A DNA stretch of 64,000 bases from Sporosarcina luteola (GTDB lineage Bacteria; Bacillota; Bacilli; Bacillales_A; Planococcaceae), in contig NZ_BJYL01000015.1 in the NCBI RefSeq assembly GCF_007991495.1, positions 62,001 through 126,000 on the forward strand. Reading direction: 5' to 3'. The notes under the pieces are model-generated. The model was not told where the DNA came from. It worked only from the letters and a program-made list of their open reading frames with translations, and searched no databases. This document shows positions 52,387-61,542 of the stretch, piece after piece. Numbering within the stretch: the stretch's first letter is position 1; the number at the start of each line of letters is the position of its first letter. The position numbers were made by a program, and so were the translations under genes.

Positions 52387-54111
52387 GTGAAGTATGTGGA
52401 TCATTTGCTTGAATTGACGAAGCATTTTACAGAAGGAATTGAAGAGGAAACCTCAGTCGCCTCGCTTGCTGGGATTTTGAATTGTTCGGAACGTCATGTG
52501 AAAACGGTTGTGAACGTATTGCATAGTGAAGGTGCCATCAAGTGGGTGACGCAAAAGGGGAGGGGGAAGAAACCGAAGATCACCATCCAGTTTACGAGTG
52601 ATGAGATTTTATTGAACCAGACAAAGGGGATGGTACGGGCTGGGCGATATCAGGATGCGTTTTTGCTTGTGGATTCAATGGCGGAGCATGGGAAAAAGAA
52701 ATTTCAACAATGGTTTGCCCATGATTTAGGGCTCGCACAACAAACAGAAAACGATCGGGACTTGGATATTTTACGCTATCCGTTCTATGAAACAAGATTG
52801 GTCATGGATCCCATGAAGATTATTTCCCGCCACGATGGCCATATGGTCCAGCAGCTATTTGATCGACTAGTCGAATACGATGCCGCAACGAACGAGTTAA
52901 AGCCGGGCATTGCTCATCATTGGGAGACAAAAGACGGAAAGCAATGGACGTTTTATCTTCATAAAGGAATCACTTTCCATCATGGGAGGGAGTGTACTTC
53001 TTCAGATGTTAAGTTAACGTTTGATAGGCTGATGGATGAAACCGGGCTTTTTGCGAATATCGAAAAGGTGGATACCTATAGCCCGGCCATTGCGCATTTC
53101 GTTTTAAAAGAAGTGGATTTTTTATTCCCACGTATGTTGGCGGGGGTAAAGGCTTCTATTGTACCGATTGAGATGGTCAGTGAAAATCCCGAGAAATTTA
53201 AAATGTTCCCTGTCGGCAGCGGTCCTTTTCAATTGACGCAGAATGATGAAAATATCATTCGATTGGAAGTGAATCATTCTTATTTTTCAACGAGGCCTTG
53301 GCTGGATGAAATACATATTATTAAAACGCCTTCTGATTATGAAGAGAAAGCAACTCATCCATTTGTGTTAAACGCTCCTGATGCTACGTGGAAACAGGTG
53401 AGGCGGATGGAGGATGGGGCGAGTTACATTATGTTTAATTGCTTGAAAGAGGTGCCGTTTCAGCAAGAAGCTTTACGGCGCGAGATTTATACACGACTCC
53501 GACCGGAAGAAATCCGAAACGAAGGGCTGGATAATGAAGTTGCGGCTGTGAGCTTTCTATCCAGCCGTTCTGAAAACGCTAAGTTGAATAAAGTCAGTGG
53601 GAAAGTCCGTTATGAAGGTCCTCCTTTACAAATTGCGGCGCAACAAATTCGACCTGGCGCTAATCATGAGAAGGCGGCAAAGCATTTGCAAACCGAGCTG
53701 CTTAAAATGGGGATTGAGTCGACAGTCGATGTAGTTGATGTTCATCAAATCGTCAGTGATGAAAGCATGGCAACCTATGACCTTTTTGTAGGAGGAATTG
53801 CATTAGGGGAAGATCGTTTATTGTCCTTGCTTACTGCCTTGCAGTCCAATGAGCTCGTGATCTATTCGTGTTTGAACGAGCAGATGAAGGGTTTTGTTGA
53901 TAAGAAAATCAGGGAAATCAGAAGTGCTCAGGCAGAATCTGCACGATGGGAAATGTACTTTGAAATCGAAGCGTTTTTGAAGTCGAATTATGCAATTTTC
54001 TTTTGCAATCACCGTTTTCACACCGTCTATGAACCGAAGGAAAACCCTTATGTCAGCATTGAACTGGATAGCAACGGAAGGGTGGATTATCGGAAAGTAT
54101 GGAGGAAATAA
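52387..54111 (+). CDS. SgrR-like regulator with a solute-binding domain
   Basis: A 574-residue transcription factor. The N-terminal winged helix (about residues 5-65, with CSERHVKTVVNVLHSEGAI) is followed by an extracellular-solute-binding-protein family 5 domain (about 110-570; FDRLVEYDAATNELKPGIAHH at its start and VGSGPFQL in the middle) used here inside the cell as a sensor. GTG 52387 follows AAGGAGGATG. The divergent MFS gene is the likely target. SgrR of enteric bacteria responds to sugar-phosphate stress; the Bacillales relatives next to MFS genes have no settled ligand. A copy of its C-terminal end lies at 62025. Confidence 0.88.
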   Translation: MKYVDHLLELTKHFTEGIEEETSVASLAGILNCSERHVKTVVNVLHSEGAIKWVTQKGRGKKPKITIQFTSDEILLNQTKGMVRAGRYQDAFLLVDSMAEHGKKKFQQWFAHDLGLAQQTENDRDLDILRYPFYETRLVMDPMKIISRHDGHMVQQLFDRLVEYDAATNELKPGIAHHWETKDGKQWTFYLHKGITFHHGRECTSSDVKLTFDRLMDETGLFANIEKVDTYSPAIAHFVLKEVDFLFPRMLAGVKASIVPIEMVSENPEKFKMFPVGSGPFQLTQNDENIIRLEVNHSYFSTRPWLDEIHIIKTPSDYEEKATHPFVLNAPDATWKQVRRMEDGASYIMFNCLKEVPFQQEALRREIYTRLRPEEIRNEGLDNEVAAVSFLSSRSENAKLNKVSGKVRYEGPPLQIAAQQIRPGANHEKAAKHLQTELLKMGIESTVDVVDVHQIVSDESMATYDLFVGGIALGEDRLLSLLTALQSNELVIYSCLNEQMKGFVDKKIREIRSAQAESARWEMYFEIEAFLKSNYAIFFCNHRFHTVYEPKENPYVSIELDSNGRVDYRKVWRK

Positions 54112-54139
54112 TTCCCACTAATCCCCATTCCTTTTTACA

Positions 54140-54170
54140 GACCGCCTACGATCAACAGCAGGAGGCGGTC
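54140..54170. terminator. hairpin between convergent genes
   Basis: Arms GACCGCCT and AGGCGGTC with a 15-base loop, between the SgrR-like gene and the minus-strand Cys-rich gene. There is no strong U-tract. Confidence 0.5.
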
Positions 54171-54174
54171 CTGA

Positions 54175-54399
54175 TTACTTAGTGATCCGTTGGAAATCAG
54201 TACTTCCATTTTTAAACCGATCTAAGCATTCCTTGCAAATGCATTTCACACGGATATCCTTTTCCGGAACCAGTTCAAAAATTTCATGTGGAAACGTCTC
54301 TTGGTTGCACCAACAAATGCCCAGCGATTTTTCTTTTCCGTAACAACAGTTATTCGTTTTGCCGCAAAGCGGACAATGCTCGTTTAGTTGGGAAGTCAT
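54175..54399 (-). CDS. cysteine-rich CWC family protein
   Basis: A 74-residue protein with eight Cys: CPLCGKTNNCCYGKEKS, CWCNQETFP and KCICKECLDRF. The order matches the cysteine-rich CWC family (PF14375), small presumably metal-binding proteins widespread in bacteria. ATG 54399 is preceded by AAGAAGGTG. Single-gene unit; function unknown. Confidence 0.8.
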   Translation of the reverse strand: MTSQLNEHCPLCGKTNNCCYGKEKSLGICWCNQETFPHEIFELVPEKDIRVKCICKECLDRFKNGSTDFQRITK

Positions 54400-54542
54400 C
54401 GTTTTACACCTTCTTTATCATCTAGAAGTACCAAAGCATAAAGTTATCCTCATTATACATTTTTGTTTGAGTAATGAATAACCATACTTCTAACTGATTG
54501 AACTATCATGCTACAGTAAAAGAAAAGAGGGGATGAGTGGAT

Positions 54543-54770
54543 ATGTGGAATTATCGTGTTTTAAAAGGGAAGCAAAACGGTTCTGACTGTTATGAAATCC
54601 ATGAAGTTTACTATGATGAAGATGGAAAGCCGCGAGCCTGGGCAGAAAGCCACAATGTCCTAATTGATGATGGGTTAGATGAATTGAAGGAAACGTACGA
54701 CTACATCCAGAATGCATTCAAGATGCCTGTGCTTGAAGAGGTGGATGGAAAGCTAGTTGAATTGAAATGA
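54543..54770 (+). CDS. small conserved-type hypothetical protein
   Basis: A 75-residue soluble protein, MWNYRVLKGKQNGSDCYEI at the start and MPVLEEVDGKLVELK at the end, with a strand-rich first half (YEIHEVYYDEDGKPRAW) and a helix DDGLDELKETYDYIQNAF. AAGAGGGGATG lies before ATG 54543; GTG 54537 is an alternative start. The opening WNYRVL...YEIHEVYYD is a pattern I have seen in uncharacterised proteins of many bacteria; no function is known. Confidence 0.7.
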   Translation: MWNYRVLKGKQNGSDCYEIHEVYYDEDGKPRAWAESHNVLIDDGLDELKETYDYIQNAFKMPVLEEVDGKLVELK

Positions 54771-54921
54771 AGAAAGAACCGACCCGTCCTACGCCGAGCG
54801 GCTCATGTCAAACGTAATGACGGATTAATACGGGAAGTCCTGAATTTGTATAACTGAACAGATTGATTGATTCCTTTGCCTAGCAAAGGTAATGTAAGAA
54901 TAAAGCTTTGGAGGGATTTAG

Positions 54922-55728
54922 ATGAAGTCTATACCATTAAATAATGGCATTGAAATTCCAATCGTCGGCTGTGGTACAAATACGTATGGCAAAGAGGGAA
55001 ACCAGTACTCAGGTGCCTTAAGAGGAGACACTCAAGAAATCGACTGGGCGATAGAAAACGGCTACCGTCATTTTGACTCAGCCCAATTATATTTAAATGA
55101 AGAAGTCGTTGGTAATGGGTTGAAAAAATCCACGCTGCCACGTGAAGATTTCTTCATCACTACGAAGCTGAATACATTCGAAGGTTTCAAAGGTGCGGAC
55201 TGGGCGCATGCTGAAATTGAAAAAAGCTTAGAGAAATTACAAACGGACTATATCGATTTATTCCTTATCCATAAACCATGGGATCATCATGCTGAAATTT
55301 TGGAGGCATGGAGTATTTTAGAAGACTACTATAACCGTGGTGTGTTTAAGTCAATTGGTGTTTCTAATTTTGAAAAAGAACATTTGGATTTAATTCTTGA
55401 AAAGGGGCACATTAAACCAGCTGTTAATCAAATTAAATCCCAAGTTGGAAATTGGAATGAAGAATTAATTGCTTTTAATAAACATCATGATATTGCAACT
55501 GTAGCATGGTCTCCATTACGCGGTATCGATGAAAATGCTAATCAGGTTCTAGAAGAAATCGGTAACCAATACGGAAAAACATCCGCACAAGTTGTTCTGC
55601 GGTATCAAATTGAACGTGATGTGATCGTCATTCCAAAGTCTCATAATAAAGATCGCCAAGCACAAAGCTTGGATATTTTTGACTTTGAACTATCAGCAAT
55701 CGATCATGAACGTATTGCAGCCCTCTAA
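54922..55728 (+). CDS. aldo/keto reductase
   Basis: NADPH-dependent oxidoreductase of 268 residues with the (beta/alpha)8 fold. The catalytic Asp and Tyr are in HFDSAQLYLNEEVVG (about residues 49-63), the Lys in TTKLNT (about residue 82) and the His in LIHKPWDH (about residue 114). The cofactor-binding end VIPKSHNKDR is also clear. GGAGGG precedes ATG 54922. It is a single gene with its own terminator at 55778. Substrate cannot be told; methylglyoxal or sugar-type aldehydes are common. Confidence 0.9.
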   Translation: MKSIPLNNGIEIPIVGCGTNTYGKEGNQYSGALRGDTQEIDWAIENGYRHFDSAQLYLNEEVVGNGLKKSTLPREDFFITTKLNTFEGFKGADWAHAEIEKSLEKLQTDYIDLFLIHKPWDHHAEILEAWSILEDYYNRGVFKSIGVSNFEKEHLDLILEKGHIKPAVNQIKSQVGNWNEELIAFNKHHDIATVAWSPLRGIDENANQVLEEIGNQYGKTSAQVVLRYQIERDVIVIPKSHNKDRQAQSLDIFDFELSAIDHERIAAL

Positions 55729-55745
55729 TTGAGTTCTGGGTACTA

Positions 55746-55768
55746 GGTTCTCATTGTATCTTGGATAC
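55746..55768. repeat. dispersed repeat, partial copy 4
   Basis: GGTTCTCATTGTATCTTG, then GATAC, matches the first half of the repeats at 33103, 33277 and 43775. Confidence 0.35.
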
Positions 55769-55777
55769 AAATAAAGT

Positions 55778-55826
55778 AAAACGAGGAACTAAATTAACCT
55801 AAAAGTTGATAGTTCCTCGTTTTTTA
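55778..55826 (+). terminator. terminator after the aldo/keto reductase gene
   Basis: Arms AAAACGAGGAACTA and TAGTTCCTCGTTTT followed by a T-run. Confidence 0.85.
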
Positions 55827-55962
55827 TTGTTGGGGCAATCGTTTAAGAGCAGTTTTCGTGCTAATATAGCGTGCATCGGGTCTCCTCGTCAACGACACTT
55901 CCTGCTACATCATGTCCCTTACAGATCACACGATTCCCCCCTTAGGCTATAAAAAACAGATT

Positions 55963-56979
55963 TCATCCCAAATAACGATGATACAAGGTTTTTGCTTCTG
56001 AAACATCCTTGGTTCCATGAACGAATACACGGCCATCCTTAAAAATGACCATCCGTTTTTCATCGATTGTAAATGAGAGTAAGAATGGATTTTGATCGAC
56101 TTTTCCTTGGTGGGCAAGCATTGATGCAAGCTCATCTAAATTGCGTTCGGCTTGTACAGAGGGACGTATTTGAACAGATTCTCTGCCACATAATATTGCA
56201 GTTTTCGTTTGATTGGAAAAATCAAGGTATGGGTATGTTCTAACAGTTCCGCATGATGGGCAGCTGTCTTTTTTCAAAGATTGCACATCTATCGCGGTTT
56301 GTTGATTTTTCCAAAGATCAAATGATTGAAGTTTACGAAGAAGTGAATCGAAATCTTCTACCAAGATTTTTAATGCCTCAGTCACCTGATATGCAACTAC
56401 CATCTGCACCGTTGGACTTATAATCCCCGCTGTATCGCAAGTTAAGCCACCTAGCGGCACTGATTCTAATAGACAGTTCAGGCAAGGCGTCTTTCCTGGT
56501 ATGATCGTATAGCTAATTCCATAACTTCCGACACATGAACCATAAATCCATGGAATCGTATATTTTTGTGAAGCGTCATTCAGCAACAACCGGATATCGA
56601 AATTATCCGTAGCATCAATGATCAAGTGAACACCTTTTACAAGCTCTTCTATTTCACCGACGGATACATCCATAATATGTGCCTGAATATCCACTTCGGA
56701 ATTCACTTGAAGCAATCGTTCCTTGGCGGCAACTGCTTTTGGTATTCGATTCTGGGCATCCTTTTCTATATAAAGCTGTTGTCGTTGCAAATTACTCCAC
56801 TCGACATAGTCACGGTCGACAATTGTCAGCTTCCCGATGCCCGCTCTTACAAGCGCTTCTGCACTGCCTGTTCCAAGTGCCCCGGCCCCGACGATTAATA
56901 CATGTTTATTTCTAATCTTTTCTTGCCCTTCTGCTCCAATCGGGGCAAAAATCTCCTGGCGGGAATATCGTTCGCTCAA
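55963..56979 (-). CDS. thiF: ThiF-type sulfur carrier adenylyltransferase
   Basis: Adenylates the C-terminus of ThiS for thiazole synthesis. The 338-residue protein has the E1/MoeB/ThiF fold: the ATP loop [14 protein letters not shown] (about residues 31-44), [12 protein letters not shown] (about residue 56), DATDNFDIR (about residue 126) and the CxxC zinc pair CLNC and CPSC. It is the last gene of the tenI-thiS-thiG-thiF operon, with its start overlapping the end of thiG by four bases. A C-terminal extension of about 60 residues is present. MoeB is an alternative, but the operon settles the role. Confidence 0.92.
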   Translation of the reverse strand: MSERYSRQEIFAPIGAEGQEKIRNKHVLIVGAGALGTGSAEALVRAGIGKLTIVDRDYVEWSNLQRQQLYIEKDAQNRIPKAVAAKERLLQVNSEVDIQAHIMDVSVGEIEELVKGVHLIIDATDNFDIRLLLNDASQKYTIPWIYGSCVGSYGISYTIIPGKTPCLNCLLESVPLGGLTCDTAGIISPTVQMVVAYQVTEALKILVEDFDSLLRKLQSFDLWKNQQTAIDVQSLKKDSCPSCGTVRTYPYLDFSNQTKTAILCGRESVQIRPSVQAERNLDELASMLAHQGKVDQNPFLLSFTIDEKRMVIFKDGRVFVHGTKDVSEAKTLYHRYLG

Positions 56980-57752
56980 CCAATGCTCATTCCTTCCATT
57001 GGACTGCTTGCACTTGCATATCTTTTTATAGGAATTCTCCCCGCTTCGTACCCTAGTCTGCCCGCTTCAATTGCCAATTTCATCGCTTTCGCCATTTTTA
57101 CAGGATCCTTTGCACCAGATACCGCTGTATTCAGAAGTACCGCATCTGCACCAAGTTCCATTGCGATTGCCGCATCGCTTGGTGTGCCTACTCCCGCGTC
57201 TATAATCACAGGGACGTCGGATTGTTCAATGATGAAAGATAAATTTAATGGGTTAATAATCCCTTGGCCAGAGCCGATTGGTGAAGCCCCCGGCATGATT
57301 GCGTGACATCCTAATTCCCCTAATCGCTTTGCAAGCAGAACATCATCCGAGGTGTAGGTTAGTACGATAAAGCCCTCTTTCAACAGCTCTTCTGTTGCTT
57401 TTAGTGTTTCAATTGGATCCGGGAGCAATGTTTTTTGACAGCCAATCACTTCGACCTTAATCATGTCACATAATCCGGATGCTCTTGAGAGCTTTGCAAT
57501 TCTTACAGCTTCTTCTGCTGTGCTGGCACCCGCAGTATTCGGAAGCAATTTATATTTTTCCAAATCTAGTTTCTCTAAGAAGTTTGGTTGGTTTGCGTCG
57601 AAAATATTCATCCGGCGCACTGCAAAAGTTAAAATTTCCGATTCTGAAACCTCAATAGCTTCCTTTTGAATATCAAAATTAGGATATTTGCCTGTACCTA
57701 ATAACAGTCTTGATGAAAATTCATATGGTCCAATTTTTAACATGTTACCCAC
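56976..57752 (-). CDS. thiG: thiazole synthase ThiG
   Basis: Forms the thiazole phosphate of thiamine from deoxyxylulose phosphate, dehydroglycine and ThiS thiocarboxylate. The 258-residue TIM-barrel protein starts [20 protein letters not shown] after the first two residues (the family signature) and carries the Schiff-base Lys in MIKVEVIG (about residue 98) and the phosphate-binding [13 protein letters not shown]. Its start overlaps the end of thiS by eight bases. Confidence 0.95.
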   Translation of the reverse strand: MGNMLKIGPYEFSSRLLLGTGKYPNFDIQKEAIEVSESEILTFAVRRMNIFDANQPNFLEKLDLEKYKLLPNTAGASTAEEAVRIAKLSRASGLCDMIKVEVIGCQKTLLPDPIETLKATEELLKEGFIVLTYTSDDVLLAKRLGELGCHAIMPGASPIGSGQGIINPLNLSFIIEQSDVPVIIDAGVGTPSDAAIAMELGADAVLLNTAVSGAKDPVKMAKAMKLAIEAGRLGYEAGRIPIKRYASASSPMEGMSIG

Positions 57753-57957
57753 CCCCTACAAAATGTACAATTTCAATTTTATCCCCATCAGAGAGCCGCG
57801 TGTCCCGATGGTTCGTCTTATCCAAAATAACCCCATTCACCTCGACAATGACGATATGTTTATCTAGTTGAAAATGTTCCAACAGAACTGATACGTTGCC
57901 AATTTCATCTGGTATTTTGATTTTGTCATTATTAATCAACAACTCCATTTTATCCAC
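57745..57957 (-). CDS. thiS: sulfur carrier protein ThiS
   Basis: A 70-residue ubiquitin-like sulfur carrier ending in the Gly-Gly tail (HFVGGG) that is thiocarboxylated for thiazole formation. It overlaps tenI at the start and thiG at the end by eight bases each, so all are translationally coupled. Confidence 0.92.
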   Translation of the reverse strand: MDKMELLINNDKIKIPDEIGNVSVLLEHFQLDKHIVIVEVNGVILDKTNHRDTRLSDGDKIEIVHFVGGG

Positions 57958-58615
57958 CCCTCATTATGAACAACTTGTTTTGGCGATTCGTCCATGACGA
58001 AGTGCGATGGAACCTCTTCATTTCTGCGGTATACTCTTTCACGGAATATACCGGGTTAACCGACCGGAAAACGCCCGACATAACAGCAATCCCTGCGGCT
58101 CCTGCCCCGAGTACATTTTCAACATGCTCCGGCTTGATGCCGCCGATTGCGATCACAGGCAGATCAACACTCTTTGTTACTCGTGACAATTCTTCTACCC
58201 CTTTTGGCTGCAATCCCAGCTTTGAGCCGGAATCGAATAGATGCCCAAACAGTACATAATCTGCACCCTCCCTTTCAGCCGCGAGTGCTTCCTGGATGGA
58301 ATGCACAGATTTACCGATTCGTAATCCCTTATATGCTTCGTAAACTGACTTCACATCCATGCTATGATGGGCAAGTTGCACCCCGGATACCCCACGGGCC
58401 CAAGCCACGTCGACCCTATCGTTCAGGATGATTTTCGATAGCGGAACCTTTGCTTCAACCAATCTTCCTATAACCTCATAAAGTTGTTTAGCACTCCAAT
58501 TCTTTTCCCTTACATGAATATAGTCTACATACTGATGCGTACAGGCGGCTATGTGTACAAGTTCATCCATCGTTTGTTCGCCTGTAGAAATAATATGCAG
58601 CTCTTTTTTTGCCAT
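57950..58615 (-). CDS. tenI: TenI-type thiazole tautomerase
   Basis: Aromatises the ThiG product to the carboxythiazole phosphate. The 221-residue protein has the thiamine phosphate synthase fold: YVDYIHVREKNWSA (about residues 30-43), IILNDRVDVA, GVQLAHHS and VIAIGGIKPEHV. The HVREK motif instead of a full ThiE diphosphate site and the operon fit TenI, with ThiE as the alternative. ATG 58615 follows AAGGGG; the frame continues upstream to 58741 into the riboswitch without a site. No thiO (glycine oxidase) or thiH gene is in the operon, so dehydroglycine must come from an enzyme elsewhere. Confidence 0.88.
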   Translation of the reverse strand: MAKKELHIISTGEQTMDELVHIAACTHQYVDYIHVREKNWSAKQLYEVIGRLVEAKVPLSKIILNDRVDVAWARGVSGVQLAHHSMDVKSVYEAYKGLRIGKSVHSIQEALAAEREGADYVLFGHLFDSGSKLGLQPKGVEELSRVTKSVDLPVIAIGGIKPEHVENVLGAGAAGIAVMSGVFRSVNPVYSVKEYTAEMKRFHRTSSWTNRQNKLFIMRGG

Positions 58616-58654
58616 TATCGTTACCCCTTTATTCTGAAAATATTTTCGAGCGCA

Positions 58655-58700
58655 ACAAAAAACCGCTGCCTTGTTCATGTAATGACAAGAAAGCGGTTTT
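58655..58700 (-). terminator. riboswitch-controlled terminator before tenI
   Basis: On the minus strand, arms AAAACCGCT and AGCGGTTTTTT with a T-run follow the TPP aptamer and precede tenI. This is the expected expression platform. Confidence 0.75.
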
Positions 58701-58736
58701 ATACGGCAAGTATAAGCAGCGGAAAACTTCCGCCAT

Positions 58737-58828
58737 ACCACTTTCCTACGCTGGCATTAACCAGATCAGGTACTTAGGGTCCTGAAGTCACACTTCAATC
58801 TCAGCCATTCTGATGGCACCCCTAGTGG
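58737..58828 (-). promoter_or_regulatory. TPP riboswitch (THI box) of the tenI-thiSGF operon
   Basis: Minus-strand THI-box sequence: AGGGGTGCC, then GGCTGAGATT, ACCCTAAGTACCTGATCTGG, TTAATGCCAGCGTAGGAAAG. All conserved blocks of the thiamine pyrophosphate aptamer are present. Binding of TPP favours the terminator at 58655 and shuts the operon off. Confidence 0.95.
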
Positions 58829-59040
58829 TCAAACGTTATGTAATTTTCTACTATCGTTCGCAACTATCGTATCATTGTAAAAATAGTTGTCAAGATAAAT
58901 ATTTCAGATTCCGCCGCTTTGCATACAGATCAGCGAGTAGTGTGAAGACAGAAAAACAAGACAAGTGTTGTAAAAGAAGATTGAGCATGTTAGGGTAATC
59001 TTGGAAGTATCAATTAGGCATATTTCCTTTCATACCTATA

Positions 59041-59126
59041 CACTAGGGGTGTTTATGTAACTGAGATGAGTAGTAACTCAAACCCTTTGAACCTGAACTA
59101 GCTAAGACTAGCGTAGGAAAGTGTAA
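59041..59126 (+). promoter_or_regulatory. TPP riboswitch of the SDR-monooxygenase pair
   Basis: Plus-strand THI box: CTAGGGGTG, AACTGAGATGA, AACCCTTTGAACCTGAACTA, then GACTAGCGTAGGAAAGTG. TAGGAAAG at its 3' end (59114-59121) is complementary to CTTTCCTA at 59187-59194 in the downstream terminator, so an antiterminator can form when TPP is absent. It is divergent from the riboswitch at 58737. Confidence 0.93.
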
Positions 59127-59180
59127 ACTTCAATACATACTTGAGGGACACCTGTGTCTTTCTCTTTTGTTATTGTTTTT

Positions 59181-59215
59181 ACGCAACTTTCCTATGGGAG
59201 GGTTGCGTTTTTTTT
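59181..59215 (+). terminator. riboswitch-controlled terminator before the SDR gene
   Basis: Arms ACGCAAC and GTTGCGT with a T8 run. Its loop contains CTTTCCTA, the partner of the aptamer 3' strand, which explains the on/off switch. Confidence 0.85.
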
Positions 59216-59276
59216 ACTTATCGCTTGCTTTATCATTTTTTTATTTTTCAATACTAAAATCATGGAGGTCTTTAGG

Positions 59277-60029
59277 ATGACTAGGGTTGTGTTGGTTACA
59301 GGTGGAAGTCAAGGCTTAGGAGCATCTATCGTAAAGACATTGGGGGAAAAGGGCTTTCGAGTCGTAGTCAATTACTTTAAAAGCAAAGATGCCGCTGAGC
59401 AGCTCGTATCCGAGATTGGAAGAGAAAATGCTATTGCGATTCAAGCGGATGTAACAAATCGTAAAGAAGTGGATGAAATGGTGGAAAAAGCAACACAATA
59501 CTTTGGTCAAATTGATGTGGTCGTCAATAATGCATTAGTAGACTTTAAATTTGATCCGGACAAACAAAAACCTTTCACAGAACTTACATGGGATGATTAT
59601 CAAAAGCAGCTGGACGGTACTTTAAAGGCTGCATTCAATATTGCCCAAAGCGCTATGCCTCAATTTATTGAACGGAAAGATGGAAGCATTATAAGCATAG
59701 GCACTAATTTATATCAAAATCCTGTTGTACCTTATCACGAATACACAACAGCCAAGGCTGGATTAATCGGTTTTACACGCAATATCGCTTCAGAATTAGG
59801 ACAATATGGTATTCGAGCGAATGTCGTTTCAGGCGGATTATTAAAAACAACGAATGCGAGTGCTGTCACGACACCAGAAGTATTTGATTTAATCGCCCAA
59901 TCTACTCCATTGAAGAAGGTGACCACGCCTCAGGATGTAGCCAATATGGTCGCTTATCTCTGTTCGGAAGATGCAAATGGGATTACGGGTCAGAACTTCA
60001 CGGTGGATGGCGGGTTGACGATGAATTAA
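59277..60029 (+). CDS. short-chain dehydrogenase/reductase under TPP control
   Basis: NAD(P)-dependent SDR of 250 residues. The cofactor loop is TGGSQGLGAS (about residues 8-17), NNA is in VVNNALVD (about residue 84) and the catalytic YxxxK is in YHEYTTAKAG (about residue 155), with the Ser in SIISIGTNL. It looks like a FabG-type 3-oxoacyl-ACP reductase, but its location behind a TPP riboswitch and next to a flavin monooxygenase points to thiamine-related metabolism. GGAGG precedes ATG 59277. From memory, SDR genes have been noted under THI elements in comparative studies; this was not checked. Confidence 0.88.
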   Translation: MTRVVLVTGGSQGLGASIVKTLGEKGFRVVVNYFKSKDAAEQLVSEIGRENAIAIQADVTNRKEVDEMVEKATQYFGQIDVVVNNALVDFKFDPDKQKPFTELTWDDYQKQLDGTLKAAFNIAQSAMPQFIERKDGSIISIGTNLYQNPVVPYHEYTTAKAGLIGFTRNIASELGQYGIRANVVSGGLLKTTNASAVTTPEVFDLIAQSTPLKKVTTPQDVANMVAYLCSEDANGITGQNFTVDGGLTMN

Positions 60030-60078
60030 TCCACAAGAAGGGTGTATAGGTAATATTGACAAACAGGGGTGTGAATAA

Positions 60079-61386
60079 ATGACAAAAACCCAAGACAAAC
60101 AGCTGAGCATCGGTGTTTTGCTTTACGGTTGCGGACACCATCAGGCTGCTTGGATGATGACAGACTCAAGTGTCGATCGCATTGGCGACATTTCCTATTA
60201 CCAGTCCTTGGCGCAGTTGGCGGAAAGGGGTTGCTTCGATGCAATATTCTTTGCTGATAATCAGTCTTTTCCAGGTAAACATCCTAGTGAAATGCCGGCA
60301 TTTTGGTTTGATCCATTAATCAATTTGACAGCCATTTCGCAAGTGACTGAACATGTGGGCTTGGTTTCAACGATATCAAGTACTTTTTCTAATCCTTTTA
60401 CGGCTTCTCGCCAACTATTAAGCTTAGATCATATTACAAATGGACGTGTCGGTTGGAATCTAGTTACGTCAATGACAGATTTAGAAGCGTTGAATCATAG
60501 CATGGAGAAGCTGCCTTCGCATGACAAACGATATGAAAAAGCGGAAGAGTTTGCCGTTCTGATGGATAAGTTATTTCATTCATGGGACAGTAAAGAGTTC
60601 GTGTATCAACGAGATGAAAAGAAATTGATAAATCCGACCAATATTCAGCCGTTTAATCATGAAGGTGCCTACTTTAACGTATTTGGCCCGTCCACTACAC
60701 CTAAGAGCCCCCAAGGCAGACCTGTACGAATGCAAGCGGGGGCATCTGATCAAGGCATTGCTTTAGCTGCAAAGCATGCAGATGCAGTCTATTCCGTGTC
60801 ATGGAACTTAGAACAAGCAAAGAAATTCCGTGGAAAGTTAGATGAACAAGTTCAACAACATGAAGAGGGCGATAGAAGAATCAAAGTATTCCCCGGTTTA
60901 GTCACATATGTCGGTCATACTTACGAAGAGGCTCTCGCTAAAAAAATGGCTTTAGATGAGCAATTGCCGATTGAAAATGCTTTAAAACAGTTGAGTTTCT
61001 TTGTTCAACAGGACTGTTTAAGTTGGGATCTCGATAAAAGTGTACCCCAACTACCCCCGGTTGAGGAATTTACAGGCCCGATTGGACGATACGAAACGAT
61101 ATTGGAAATTATTAAAGATACACAACCTACAGTAAGAGAATTAGTAGGTTATCTCAGTGCGGGTGGGGGCCATTTTACGCTGATAGGCACCCCCGAAGAA
61201 ATTGTCGATCAGATGGAACTTTGGTTTGAGGAGGGCGTTGCTGATGGGTTCAATCTTATGCCTCCTACATTACCTGGAAGTTTGGAAGACTTTGTTGAAT
61301 TAATTGTTCCAGAAATGCAGAAAAGAGGTATTTTCAGAACTACCTATGAAGGCAACACCCTCCGTGAATATTTAGGTTTAACATAG
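60079..61386 (+). CDS. LLM-class flavin-dependent monooxygenase (NtaA/SnaA/DszA type)
   Basis: Bacterial luciferase-like monooxygenase of 435 residues using reduced FMN and oxygen. Family segments include RGCFDAIFFADNQ (about residues 50-62), NGRVGWNLVTS (about residue 127), RYEKAEEF (about residue 156) and the C-terminal PEEIVDQMELWFEEGVADGF. It belongs to the nitrilotriacetate/pristinamycin/dibenzothiophene monooxygenase group, which often cleaves C-N or C-S bonds. It follows the SDR gene by 49 bases and shares its TPP riboswitch, so its substrate may be a thiamine, thiazole or pyrimidine derivative; that is inference. Confidence 0.88.
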   Translation: MTKTQDKQLSIGVLLYGCGHHQAAWMMTDSSVDRIGDISYYQSLAQLAERGCFDAIFFADNQSFPGKHPSEMPAFWFDPLINLTAISQVTEHVGLVSTISSTFSNPFTASRQLLSLDHITNGRVGWNLVTSMTDLEALNHSMEKLPSHDKRYEKAEEFAVLMDKLFHSWDSKEFVYQRDEKKLINPTNIQPFNHEGAYFNVFGPSTTPKSPQGRPVRMQAGASDQGIALAAKHADAVYSVSWNLEQAKKFRGKLDEQVQQHEEGDRRIKVFPGLVTYVGHTYEEALAKKMALDEQLPIENALKQLSFFVQQDCLSWDLDKSVPQLPPVEEFTGPIGRYETILEIIKDTQPTVRELVGYLSAGGGHFTLIGTPEEIVDQMELWFEEGVADGFNLMPPTLPGSLEDFVELIVPEMQKRGIFRTTYEGNTLREYLGLT

Positions 61387-61441
61387 TGATTCATTTTGCC
61401 CAAGAAGATTTTTTATTTGAGCCGGAGTTGACAGAGATGTG

Positions 61442-61483
61442 GAAGCCTTACCATTCGAGAGCAATCTCAAATGGTAAGGCTTT
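61442..61483 (+). terminator. terminator after the monooxygenase gene
   Basis: Arms AAGCCTTACCATT and AATGGTAAGGCTT with inner GAGA/TCTC pairs and a T-rich end. Confidence 0.8.
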
Positions 61484-61542
61484 CAATTTATTTACTCACT
61501 CTTCCGAAAGGAATCTTGTATTCTGTGTGAAGATATGTAATT

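Noticed and set aside
59154..59276. N-terminal extension of the SDR protein with a membrane helix
   Set aside because: The extension overlaps the riboswitch terminator and has no ribosome binding site; GGAGG precedes ATG 59277, which gives the normal SDR length.
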